The translations under genes were made by a program, and so were the position numbers. 23,023 nt of DNA, taken from contig CAMZBS010000032.1 in NCBI GenBank assembly GCA_947304695.1, positions 1 through 23,023 of the forward strand, written 5' to 3'. The notes under the pieces are model-generated. The model ran no database searches. It saw nothing but the letters and a program-made list of their open reading frames with translations, and had not been told where the DNA came from. This DNA comes from an uncultured Prevotella sp. (GTDB lineage: Bacteria; Bacteroidota; Bacteroidia; Bacteroidales; Bacteroidaceae). Of this stretch, positions 17,498 to 23,023 are shown piece by piece. The number at the start of each line of letters is the position of its first letter. Position 1 is the first letter of the stretch.

Positions 17498-17836
17498 TTA
17501 ACCTATTCTTTCCTTTTTTTCCTTGTCCTGGGCTGGCACGCCTTCTATGAACATTTGGCGCAGCCCCTGCTCGTATGCCCGGAGGGCATCATGACCCTTG
17601 TGGGTGATGCGGCACACGGTGTGGGACAGTCGGCCCAGTCCCGTCTTGGTCACTTCCAGGTAACCAGCATCTTGTAGCGTTTTGATCTGAACACTGATGT
17701 TGCCTCGTGTGCTGTCGGTAATTTCGCACAGATACATGAAGTCGGCACTCTCGAGGCTGTCGAGTGCCACCATGATTTTCAGCCGCAACTCGTTGTGGAG
17801 CAGCGGATTGATGACGGCAAACTTAAATGTACTCAT
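17498..17836 (-). CDS. Small winged-helix transcriptional regulator
   Basis: I chose the ATG that gives a 112-residue protein starting MSTFKFAVINPLLHNELRLK; an upstream in-frame ATG would add 39 residues that are only the other-frame translation of the preceding gene. The protein has an N-terminal helix, a helix-turn-helix (LESADFMYLCEITDSTRGNI to VQIKTLQDAGYLEV), and a wing (TKTGLGRLSHTVCRITHKG), with a helical C-terminus. This is the size and pattern of ArsR/MarR-like regulators that use the recognition helix for DNA. It overlaps the end of the membrane protein gene by 14 nt, so the two are translated together. This pairing of membrane protein plus small regulator is common in Bacteroidota. 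It probably controls its own operon, including the surface genes downstream, but no operator is proven. Confidence 0.85.
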   Translation of the reverse strand: MSTFKFAVINPLLHNELRLKIMVALDSLESADFMYLCEITDSTRGNISVQIKTLQDAGYLEVTKTGLGRLSHTVCRITHKGHDALRAYEQGLRQMFIEGVPAQDKEKKERIG

Positions 17837-18419
17837 AGTTCTTGACGTATTGTTTGAATAAATGTCCGGGTATGATAAGGGCGACAATGGCAACCAAGGC
17901 TGCCACAAACAGCTGCCACGGCCACAACTCGTCCTGAAAGAAAAGACAGACAAACGAAAGGACGGTGCCGATGATGCCGCACATCGTCTTGGGACGGTAG
18001 TGCAGGATGATGCCCGTCATGAAACAGCCCAGGCTGATGAGCAGTGCCTGGAAGGTGCAGTAGATCTTCTCGAAGACTTCGGCAAAGCCCATCGTGGCAC
18101 CGCCCAGGAAACTAACAAAGCCCACATAGATCCACATCGTCATGATGAAGCTTGAGTCGACCGTGCGGCGTCCAGTGCGCTCATAGTCTTTCTTGATGAA
18201 GTACATCATCAGCGGGGCACCCACCAGAGGGATGCCCATCCATATCCAGCTGCACCAGTTGGAGTCCCACAGCAGCAGAGCGGCAAACTCCACGAGCAGG
18301 AAGAAAGCCGTGGGATAGCCCCAGGCAAGAAACAGGTTTTCACCCGTTAGCTTCTTGTTGCTCATGACTTCGCCACGAATGCTGGTAATGATGTCAAGTT
18401 CTTGGTTTGTAGTCATCAT
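17823..18419 (-). CDS. Six-helix inner-membrane protein of unknown function
   Basis: The 198-residue protein has a short cytoplasmic start (MMTTNQELDIITSIRGEVMS) followed by six probable membrane helices at about residues 29-50, 57-75, 91-111, 120-141, 145-161 and 167-188. Trp, Met and Gly are abundant. I do not recognise a named family with confidence, though similar proteins occur beside small winged-helix regulators in Bacteroides and Prevotella. It is the first gene of the minus-strand run and follows a TAnnTTTG promoter. Its last 14 nt overlap the regulator start. It may sense a signal and work with the regulator, but this is inference from position only. Two consecutive ATG codons are available for initiation. 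Confidence 0.82.
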   Translation of the reverse strand: MMTTNQELDIITSIRGEVMSNKKLTGENLFLAWGYPTAFFLLVEFAALLLWDSNWCSWIWMGIPLVGAPLMMYFIKKDYERTGRRTVDSSFIMTMWIYVGFVSFLGGATMGFAEVFEKIYCTFQALLISLGCFMTGIILHYRPKTMCGIIGTVLSFVCLFFQDELWPWQLFVAALVAIVALIIPGHLFKQYVKNYEYI

Positions 18420-18453
18420 AGTCTGTCAAGTGTTTCTGCTTCAAATGATGGCA

Positions 18454-18486
18454 CAAATATATGGTTTATTTTTTAAACAATCAAGT
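18454..18486 (-). promoter_or_regulatory. Promoter of the seven-gene run
   Basis: On the minus strand the sequence TATATTTG (18461-18454) matches the Bacteroidota -7 element TAnnTTTG. About 20 nt upstream is CTTG (18485-18482), a 3-of-4 match to the TTTG -33 element. Transcription would begin around 18448, leaving a leader of about 30 nt before the start codon at 18419. No RNA data are available. Confidence 0.55.
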
Positions 18487-18525
18487 TTTGTGTCTTTTTA
18501 TTAAATTTTATTAACAGACGGAACA

Positions 18526-18693
18526 CTTGTTGCAGTGTTGCAGTGTTGCAGTGTTTCAGTTCCAAAACAGGTTACACGAAAGTTAAGAATTAAATCTATA
18601 TTTATATATATAGATATATATAAAAATATAGGAGTATTTTTGGGAATGGACTAAGCATTTTTGGAACTGCAACACTGCAACAACTGCAACAAG
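18526..18693. repeat. Inverted repeat with tandem TGTTGCAG arms
   Basis: The left arm (18526-18567) has four head-to-tail copies of TGTTGCAG (18528-18559; the last has one mismatch), then TTCCAAAA. The right arm (18658-18693) is its inverted counterpart: TTTTTGGAA followed by three CTGCAACA units, with one extra A between the second and third. The 90-bp centre is very A/T-rich with TATATATA tracts. The layout is that of a palindromic intergenic repeat that could form a long hairpin in RNA or a cruciform in DNA. Confidence 0.7.
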
Positions 18694-18695
18694 AT

Positions 18696-18718
18696 GTGTC
18701 CAAGTGCGCTGTGGACAC
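18696..18718. repeat. 7-bp perfect hairpin
   Basis: GTGTCCA (18696-18702) pairs exactly with TGGACAC (18712-18718) around a 9-nt loop, just outside the right arm of the TGTTGCAG inverted repeat. It lies downstream of the DUF4230 operon on the minus strand and could help end or stabilise that transcript, but no U tract follows it. Confidence 0.45.
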
Positions 18719-18796
18719 GACTAATGAGCACGTAGATGCATCGGCGTTTTTATTACCTAATTATAGATACGTGCGCGTGAGACAGAGGAATTGCGG

Positions 18797-19390
18797 TTAC
18801 TCCCTGAAGCTGATGACCACGTGGGGGAACCCCATAGCCAGGAGTAGCTTGCGCACCTGGGCTTCAGCATTCTCGCGGGCGGTGGCCAGGTTCTGGGGCG
18901 TCAGAGCCTGGGCTTTCATCAGCTGTTGGGCACGCTGGTACATGGCTTCGCGGTCTTCGGCCTTCCAGCGGCCTGACTCGTGGAAAGCACGGGTGCGGGC
19001 TTCGTCGATGAAATGCTCGTCGAGCAGGGTGACAGGGGGCAGCGTGACGTGAAGGGTGTCGCCACGGGTGGCGAACCAGTCGTCGCCCAGCTGGCTCATG
19101 TCGATGCCCAGACGGAGCGTGCCATAATAGATACGCGAAAGATGGTCGTCGGAGAACAAACCCCATCGGGTGGTGTCGACCAGCTCCTCGTCGGTTACGG
19201 CAAGGAACTCCCACTGGCCGATGTCGCGAATGGACTGAATCTTTTCGGGTGTCAGGTCAATGCGGTCGCTGTGCTCAATGGAGATGAGCTGGCCTGCACT
19301 CTTCAGCAGGAACCAGACGGCAAGCACTATCAGAGCCAGAAGTGCCAGCAGCAGGAGTACGATGGAACGGATGGGGGACTGTCTTTTCAT
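18797..19390 (-). CDS. Membrane-anchored DUF4230 protein
   Basis: The 197-residue protein has one N-terminal membrane helix (about residues 9-29, LLLLALLALIVLAVWFLL) and then a DUF4230-type region to the end: IGQWEFLAVTDEELVD, LRLGIDMSQL, TLHVTLPPVTLLDEHFIDEA and a C-terminal helical part ending MGFPHVVISF. The function of DUF4230 is unknown. The bulk of the protein is expected outside the inner membrane. It starts with an ATGA overlap of 4 nt with the preceding DUF4230 lipoprotein gene, so the two are translationally coupled and probably work together. The two copies are diverged rather than a recent duplication. Confidence 0.85.
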   Translation of the reverse strand: MKRQSPIRSIVLLLLALLALIVLAVWFLLKSAGQLISIEHSDRIDLTPEKIQSIRDIGQWEFLAVTDEELVDTTRWGLFSDDHLSRIYYGTLRLGIDMSQLGDDWFATRGDTLHVTLPPVTLLDEHFIDEARTRAFHESGRWKAEDREAMYQRAQQLMKAQALTPQNLATARENAEAQVRKLLLAMGFPHVVISFRE

Positions 19391-20067
19391 GACTCTTTGG
19401 GGTTGTTTTCTATCAGCGACTTGAGGTCGGAGGGGTTGAAGTCGTCGCTGAAGGTGATGGTGATGTTCTCTTCCTTGAAGCCCATCTGACGGATGAGGGG
19501 GATGAGCAGGCGGGCTGCGCTCTCACGGGCCTGATTGACGATGCCCAGCTGGGGGATGCTCTGAAGGATGGCCTCGCGCCCCTGTAGCTCGAAGTCGGCC
19601 AGTTCACGGTCGCTGAAATGGGCTCGCAGGAGCGACACATATTCACGCACGTTCTTCTGGTCTATCTTGGTGCTGGTGAGCATCACCTTGGGGCTGGGTA
19701 GGGTCACGGTAATGAGGTCGCCGCTGCGGCTGATGTTTGACTCGGAGAACTGGCTGAAGTCAATGTAGGCTTTCAGCGTGGCATCCATCGGGATGGCCAC
19801 CTTGCGGTCGCCCAGCGGCAGGCGCAGGCTGTACTCCTGGCCTTGCAGACTGCCCCGCAGGCGCACCACGTCCTCGTAGGTCACAATCTTGTGGACAAGG
19901 AACTCGGTGGTGTAGAGCCGCGAGCATTTCTGAATCTGCATGATCAGAACGGGGACGGTGTCGGGCTGGACATTCTCCTTGCTGCCGGAGCCGCAGGAGT
20001 GGCATCCTGACAGCAGCGTCGTTGCCAGGATGATGCATAAGAACCAGAATGTTTTCTTTCTCCTCAT
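19387..20067 (-). CDS. DUF4230 lipoprotein
   Basis: I chose the ATG giving MRRKKTFWFLCII, because it starts a lipoprotein signal with lipobox LLSGC (Cys22). The longer reading frame would add 30 residues and reach past the visible promoter. The resulting protein has 226 residues. After a Gly/Ser-rich linker the DUF4230 region begins near PVLIMQIQKCSRLYTTEF, continues with AYIDFSQF and LITVTLPSPKVMLTSTKID, and ends with a helical segment and MGFKEENITITF. The role of the family is unknown; the lipid anchor places it at the periplasm or outer membrane. The gene is the first of a two-gene operon and shares its upstream region with the divergent DUF4890 gene. Confidence 0.85.
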   Translation of the reverse strand: MRRKKTFWFLCIILATTLLSGCHSCGSGSKENVQPDTVPVLIMQIQKCSRLYTTEFLVHKIVTYEDVVRLRGSLQGQEYSLRLPLGDRKVAIPMDATLKAYIDFSQFSESNISRSGDLITVTLPSPKVMLTSTKIDQKNVREYVSLLRAHFSDRELADFELQGREAILQSIPQLGIVNQARESAARLLIPLIRQMGFKEENITITFSDDFNPSDLKSLIENNPKES

Positions 20068-20084
20068 AAATGTTGAATATGTTG

Positions 20085-20116
20085 CAAAAGTACGAAAAAA
20101 AAGGCATTCGGATAAA
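20085..20116 (-). promoter_or_regulatory. Promoter of the DUF4230 operon
   Basis: On the minus strand TACTTTTG (20092-20085) matches TAnnTTTG exactly. TTTA about 20 nt upstream (20116-20113) is a partial -33 element in an A/T-rich tract. The distance to the chosen start at 20067 leaves only a short leader, and this supports that start over the longer frame. Confidence 0.6.
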
Positions 20117-20131
20117 AAAAGTGGATTTTTT

Positions 20132-20165
20132 TTTGCATCGGAATTAAACTTTTTCATTACCTTTG
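20132..20165 (+). promoter_or_regulatory. Promoter of the DUF4890 gene
   Basis: TTTG at 20132-20135 and TACCTTTG at 20158-20165 match the -33 and -7 elements with a 22-bp spacer. The predicted transcript starts near 20170 and has a leader of about 65 nt with an A-rich segment before the ATG. A perfect 10-bp palindrome, AGTTGCAACT (20178-20187), sits just after the start site and could be an operator. Confidence 0.65.
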
Positions 20166-20235
20166 CGTCAGAATATTAGTTGCAACTCAAAAAAAGTGAT
20201 AAAACGGAAGTTTAACAACTAAAAAAGTAACTAAT

Positions 20236-20754
20236 ATGAAGAAGATAGCAATGGCCATAGCAGCAGCTCTGATGATGAGCATCAGCACAATGGCACAGAA
20301 CGAGGAAAAAAAGGGAGAACCCCGACAGTTCAACAAGACGGAAATGATCCAGCAGCGTACCGATGCAACGGTGAAGCGTTACGGACTGAACGAAGAACAG
20401 GCAGCAAAGCTGTTGGAGTTGAACACAAAGTACGCTGACAAGATGGGCCCCATGAGAGGAGGTCCCCGCGGACAGCAAGGCGGACGTGGCTTTGGAGGCC
20501 GTCAGAGAATGGGACAAGGCCAGGGACAAGGACCGAGAATGCACCGTCAGGCTCCCGACAGTCTGAGAAACAATGCACCGCGCATGAACCGAGAGGAAAT
20601 GCAGAAGAGCATGGAGGAATATGACACCCAGCTGAAGGCAATCTTCACTCCGGAGCAGTATGAGACCTATCAGGCCGACCAGAAGAAAATGCGCGAGGCA
20701 AGAGGCAACCGGGGAGGATTCGGTGACAGACAAAGACCCACACAGAGACAATGA
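20236..20754 (+). CDS. Spy/CpxP-like DUF4890 periplasmic protein
   Basis: This 172-residue protein has a signal peptide (1-20, ending TMAQ) and the DUF4890 pattern: a helical segment with MIQQRTDATVKRYGLNEEQA, a Gly/Arg/Gln-rich middle (about residues 70-105, GGRGFGGRQRMGQGQGQG), and a second helical segment (MNREEMQKSMEEYDTQLKAI to FTPEQYETYQADQKKM). The paired motifs LNEEQAAKLLEL and FTPEQYETY resemble the LTxEQ repeats of Spy and CpxP, periplasmic chaperone or stress proteins; the link to that function is by resemblance only. It is a single-gene unit with its own promoter and terminator, facing away from the DUF4230 operon. Confidence 0.85.
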   Translation: MKKIAMAIAAALMMSISTMAQNEEKKGEPRQFNKTEMIQQRTDATVKRYGLNEEQAAKLLELNTKYADKMGPMRGGPRGQQGGRGFGGRQRMGQGQGQGPRMHRQAPDSLRNNAPRMNREEMQKSMEEYDTQLKAIFTPEQYETYQADQKKMREARGNRGGFGDRQRPTQRQ

Positions 20755-20810
20755 TAATAAATAATAAGAGTAATTTTTTCATAGTGATTTAGGTTAACAT
20801 AGTGTTTTTG

Positions 20811-20830
20811 AAAAAAGGCAAGCGTGCCTT
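20811..20830 (-). terminator. Minus-strand hairpin terminator
   Basis: On the minus strand AAGGCA (20830-20825), loop CGCT and TGCCTT (20820-20815) form a perfect 6-bp stem immediately followed by a U tract (20816-20811 reads TTTTTT). The orientation fits termination of leftward transcription. The only leftward genes upstream of it are pgi and the HAD gene, which end about 660 bp away, so their transcript could run antisense through the whole small lipoprotein gene before stopping here. Confidence 0.5.
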
Positions 20831-20886
20831 CCAACATTTAATAGGCTGACTTTTATTGGTAAAAGGAAAGTATTAGGATATAAATG

Positions 20887-20916
20887 CGCCTGCTATGTGA
20901 ATAGCGGGCGTTTTTT
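20887..20916 (+). terminator. Rho-independent terminator
   Basis: A 10-bp stem (20887-20896 with 20901-20910, one G-T pair) around the loop GTGA is followed by TTTTTT (20911-20916). It reads in the plus direction, 130 bp after the DUF4890 gene and just before the next promoter, so it insulates the two plus-strand genes. Confidence 0.88.
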
Positions 20917-20929
20917 ATGTCGTGATTTT

Positions 20930-20961
20930 TTTGCACATATCGGAAGAAATGTGTACCTTTG
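20930..20961 (+). promoter_or_regulatory. Near-leaderless promoter of the small lipoprotein gene
   Basis: TTTG (20930-20933) and TACCTTTG (20954-20961) are exact matches with a 20-bp spacer. The start codon at 20971 lies only 9 nt after the -7 element, so the mRNA would have almost no leader. Confidence 0.75.
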
Positions 20962-20970
20962 TACACTGTT

Positions 20971-21525
20971 ATGAAACGGATATTACCACTCCTGCTGGCC
21001 TCTGGCATCATGATGCTGGGAGCTGCCGCTTGCAAGGAAAAGAAGCAAAGCGAAGATATTATCACCACCAAGTATGAGCCCGAAAAGCCACAGGCCCCCA
21101 TCAGAATGAGCGTGGACAAGCGCCAGACGGACGTGCAGTGGCTGGGAAGGTCGTATGTGGTCTGTGTGGAGCGCGTGCCTGTAGACTCGCTGCCGATGGT
21201 GACCGACGAGACGGGACAGAAGTACCACGACAATATGGTGAAGCTGGCCGTCAGACGGGCTGACAGCACGGTGTTCTTTCAGAAAACGTTTGTGAAAGGC
21301 TCGTTCAGCAGCTATCTGGACGATGACTACCGGCATCGCGGCATACTGGAGAACATTGTGTTCCATGAGGTGGACGACAACGAGTTGGAGTTCTCGGTCA
21401 TCATCAGCCATCCTGATGCCGACGATGAGTTTATTCCCCTGGAGATGAACATCAATGCCCAGGGCGGCATTCAGATAAAACTGGGCGACCTCATTGATGA
21501 GCGTGAGGAGGAGGAAGAAGAATAG
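20971..21525 (+). CDS. Small lipoprotein, DUF4738-like
   Basis: The 184-residue protein begins MKRILPLLLASGIMML and has a probable lipid-modified Cys21 (GAAAC); a TTG codon four codons upstream lies inside the promoter and is rejected as start. The body has features of DUF4738 proteins: KLAVRRADSTVFFQKTF, KGSFSSYLDDD, GILENIVF, and FSVIISHPDADDEFIPLEMN. Function is unknown; the expected site is the periplasm or outer membrane. The C-terminus is a run of glutamates (EREEEEEE). Its last 35 nt overlap the end of the convergent HAD gene. The gene has its own promoter, and no hairpin terminator is visible right after it. Confidence 0.82.
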   Translation: MKRILPLLLASGIMMLGAAACKEKKQSEDIITTKYEPEKPQAPIRMSVDKRQTDVQWLGRSYVVCVERVPVDSLPMVTDETGQKYHDNMVKLAVRRADSTVFFQKTFVKGSFSSYLDDDYRHRGILENIVFHEVDDNELEFSVIISHPDADDEFIPLEMNINAQGGIQIKLGDLIDEREEEEEE

Positions 21526-22231
21526 TTTCCCAAGCTTTACACAAGTCGGTCATCTGGCCGAAAATCATGTTGGCCCCTTCCTGAAGAAGACATTCGTCGG
21601 GTAGGGGGCCTGTGTTGACGGCAATGGTGAAGATGCGGGCCGCCACACCAGCACGGACTCCCAAGGGTGCATTCTCAATGACGATGGCTTCCCAGGGCTG
21701 CAGGTGCCCGGCCTTTTCCAGCCCCATGAGATAGGGGTCGGGGTTGGGCTTGCCCTGCTTCACGTCGTAGGCCGTGGTGATGTGGCTGACGTCCAGGTAC
21801 TGCCCGAAGTCGCTCAGCAGACGGTCAATCAGGGGGCGCTGTCCGCTACCCGTGACCACGCCTATCTGCAGGCCGCCATCGTGAATCTTTTCCATCAGTT
21901 CGGGAATGCCCGGCATCACCTTCGTCTCGGGCATCAGGTGGAACTGGCGCGTCTTCTCATCGTACATAAGCTGGGCTTCGGCCTCGTCGATGTCGCGTCC
22001 CTGCTGCCTTTTCACCATCATGCGAATGGTGTCAACACCACGGGCACCTTCTGTGGCGTAGGCGTCGGCCTCGGTCATGTGGATGCCGAAGGTGGCCATG
22101 GACCGCTGCCAGGCTACTGCATGGTTGGGCATAGAGTCGTAGAGCACGCCGTCCATATCGAAAAGCACGGCTTTGGGGCGCAGTGCCTCAAAACCGTGCT
22201 TGTTCAGATAATCAGAAACCTCATTTCTCAT
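21491..22231 (-). CDS. HAD-superfamily hydrolase, beta-phosphoglucomutase-like
   Basis: The 246-residue protein is a soluble HAD enzyme of the phosphatase/phosphomutase type. Motif I is FDMDGV (Asp25, Asp27), motif II is the Thr in VVTGSGQ, motif III is the Lys in [11 protein letters not shown] and motif IV is VIENAPLG, with Asn in place of the more common second Asp; the same ENAPLG form is seen in related Bacteroidota proteins. A helical cap follows motif I, as in beta-phosphoglucomutase. The substrate is unknown but likely a sugar phosphate. I chose the ATG at 22231, which overlaps the pgi stop by 11 nt; the longer frame adds 30 residues that lie inside pgi. The link with pgi suggests a role in sugar-phosphate metabolism. 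The 3' end overlaps the convergent lipoprotein gene. Confidence 0.86.
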   Translation of the reverse strand: MRNEVSDYLNKHGFEALRPKAVLFDMDGVLYDSMPNHAVAWQRSMATFGIHMTEADAYATEGARGVDTIRMMVKRQQGRDIDEAEAQLMYDEKTRQFHLMPETKVMPGIPELMEKIHDGGLQIGVVTGSGQRPLIDRLLSDFGQYLDVSHITTAYDVKQGKPNPDPYLMGLEKAGHLQPWEAIVIENAPLGVRAGVAARIFTIAVNTGPLPDECLLQEGANMIFGQMTDLCKAWETILLPPPHAHQ

Positions 22232-23023
22232 TTTCAAGTCTCTCCTTGATGGCCTTCGACTCAGCCTCGTAGCCGGGCTTGTCGAGCAGGGCAAACATGT
22301 TCTTCTTGTAGGCTTCCACACCAGGCTGGTTGAAGGGGTTCACGCCCAGCACATTGCCGCTGATGCCGCAGCCAATCTCGAAGAAATAGATGAGCTGGCC
22401 GATGTAGAACTCGTTGAGCTTGGGAACCGAGATGCGGATGTTGGGCACGCCACCGTCGACATGGGCCAGACGGGTGCCCAGCTCGGCCATCTTGTTTACC
22501 TCGTCCACACGCTTGCCAGCCAGGAAGTTCAGACCGTCGAGGTTCTCTTCGTCCTCGGGGAACAGCAGCTTCTTCTCAGGCTCCTCAATCGAGATGACCG
22601 TCTCAAAGATGGTGCGCTCGCCATCCTGAATCCACTGGCCCATAGAGTGCAGGTCGGTGGTGAAGTCAACGCTGGCGGGGAAGATGCCCTTCTTGTCCTT
22701 GCCCTCCGACTCTCCATAGAGCTGCTTCCACCACTCAGAGACGAAGTGCAGCTTGGGCTGGTAGTTCACCATGATCTCAATCTTCTTGCCGTTCTGATAG
22801 AGGGCGTTGCGCACGGCAGCATACTGGGCAGCGAGGTTCTCCTCGAAGGCTACGTCCTTGCCGCAGGCTTTCTCCATCTGCTGGGCACCTTCTACCAGGG
22901 CCTTGATGTCGAATCCGGCACAGGCAATGGGCAGCAGACCCACGGGAGTGAGCACCGAGAAGCGGCCACCCACGTTGTCGGGGATGATGAAGCTCTTGTA
23001 GCCCTCCTTGTCGGCGCAGGTGC
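22221..23023 (-). CDS. pgi: Glucose-6-phosphate isomerase, C-terminal part (5' end outside the window)
   Basis: About 266 C-terminal codons are present and the frame stays open to the right edge. The enzyme interconverts glucose 6-phosphate and fructose 6-phosphate in the cytoplasm. Family landmarks are [16 protein letters not shown] near the edge, [15 protein letters not shown] with the histidine expected to take part in ring opening, and the signature [14 protein letters not shown] with the expected active-site lysine. The end, ERLENEK, matches a normal-length protein of the shorter (about 450-residue) bacterial type. Its stop codon overlaps the start of the HAD gene, so the two are co-transcribed. 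The promoter lies outside the window. Confidence 0.95.
   Translation of the reverse strand, partial: TCADKEGYKSFIIPDNVGGRFSVLTPVGLLPIACAGFDIKALVEGAQQMEKACGKDVAFEENLAAQYAAVRNALYQNGKKIEIMVNYQPKLHFVSEWWKQLYGESEGKDKKGIFPASVDFTTDLHSMGQWIQDGERTIFETVISIEEPEKKLLFPEDEENLDGLNFLAGKRVDEVNKMAELGTRLAHVDGGVPNIRISVPKLNEFYIGQLIYFFEIGCGISGNVLGVNPFNQPGVEAYKKNMFALLDKPGYEAESKAIKERLENEK

Larger units (their letters stand above)
18420..18796. other. Structured 377-bp intergenic region
   Basis: This gap between two minus-strand genes holds no convincing ORF. From left to right it contains the promoter and leader of the membrane-protein gene, an AT-rich stretch, an inverted repeat built from 8-bp units (18526-18567 and 18658-18693) with a TA-rich core, a 7-bp hairpin (18696-18718) and a wide inverted repeat (18728-18734 with 18768-18774) enclosing the palindrome GATGCATC. 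No hairpin followed by a long U tract was seen to end the DUF4230 operon. Confidence 0.6.

Noticed and set aside
18590..18632. TA-rich tract as a replication origin or att site
   Set aside because: No DnaA boxes, integrase or tRNA are nearby; it is better explained as the centre of the inverted repeat.
20068..20157. Longer N-terminus for the DUF4230 lipoprotein
   Set aside because: The extra 30 residues cover the predicted promoter and push the lipoprotein signal inside the protein.
20959..20970. Upstream TTG start for the small lipoprotein
   Set aside because: It lies within the -7 promoter element, so it would not be transcribed; the ATG at 20971 begins a clean signal peptide.
1..23023. 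tRNA, rRNA, insertion sequence or transposase genes
   Set aside because: None were recognised on either strand.

Overview
The window looks like a chromosomal segment from a Bacteroidota bacterium, most likely Prevotella or a close relative. Four lines of evidence support this. At least three start sites have promoters of the TTTG/TAnnTTTG type typical of this phylum. The gene set includes DUF4230, DUF4890 and DUF4738-like proteins and a BspA-type leucine-rich-repeat protein. One protein ends in a type IX secretion (T9SS) C-terminal sorting domain. Ribosome-binding sites are A-rich rather than strong Shine-Dalgarno sites. Family names come from recognising motifs by eye; no database search was run.

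Region 1 (about 121-18419, all on the minus strand) is a continuous run of seven genes with gaps of 2-52 bp or overlaps, and no terminator seen between them. In transcription order they are: a six-helix membrane protein; a small winged-helix regulator overlapping it; a BspA-like secreted LRR protein; a 2270-residue secreted protein with InlB-like repeats, a PKD domain and about eight CARDB-like domains; an RHS/YD-repeat protein; a second RHS piece with the RHS core and a variable tip; and a 940-residue protein with a cadherin-like region and a T9SS sorting domain. The two RHS pieces are in one reading frame, separated by a single TAG codon, so they are probably one gene that is broken, split or read through. 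The layout suggests a regulated cell-surface or secreted module, with the T9SS-tagged protein last.

Region 2 (18420-18796) is the only long gap. It holds the promoter of the seven-gene run, a large inverted repeat whose arms are tandem copies of an 8-bp unit flanking an AT-rich core, and further hairpins.

Region 3 (18797-20970) has a translationally coupled DUF4230 pair (a lipoprotein and a membrane-anchored protein) on the minus strand. It diverges from a plus-strand Spy-like DUF4890 protein that has a clear terminator. Both divergent promoters can be read.

Region 4 (20930-23023) has a small lipoprotein gene on the plus strand, driven from a nearly leaderless promoter. It overlaps tail-to-tail with a minus-strand pair, a HAD-family phosphatase/phosphomutase and glucose-6-phosphate isomerase (pgi); pgi runs off the right edge.
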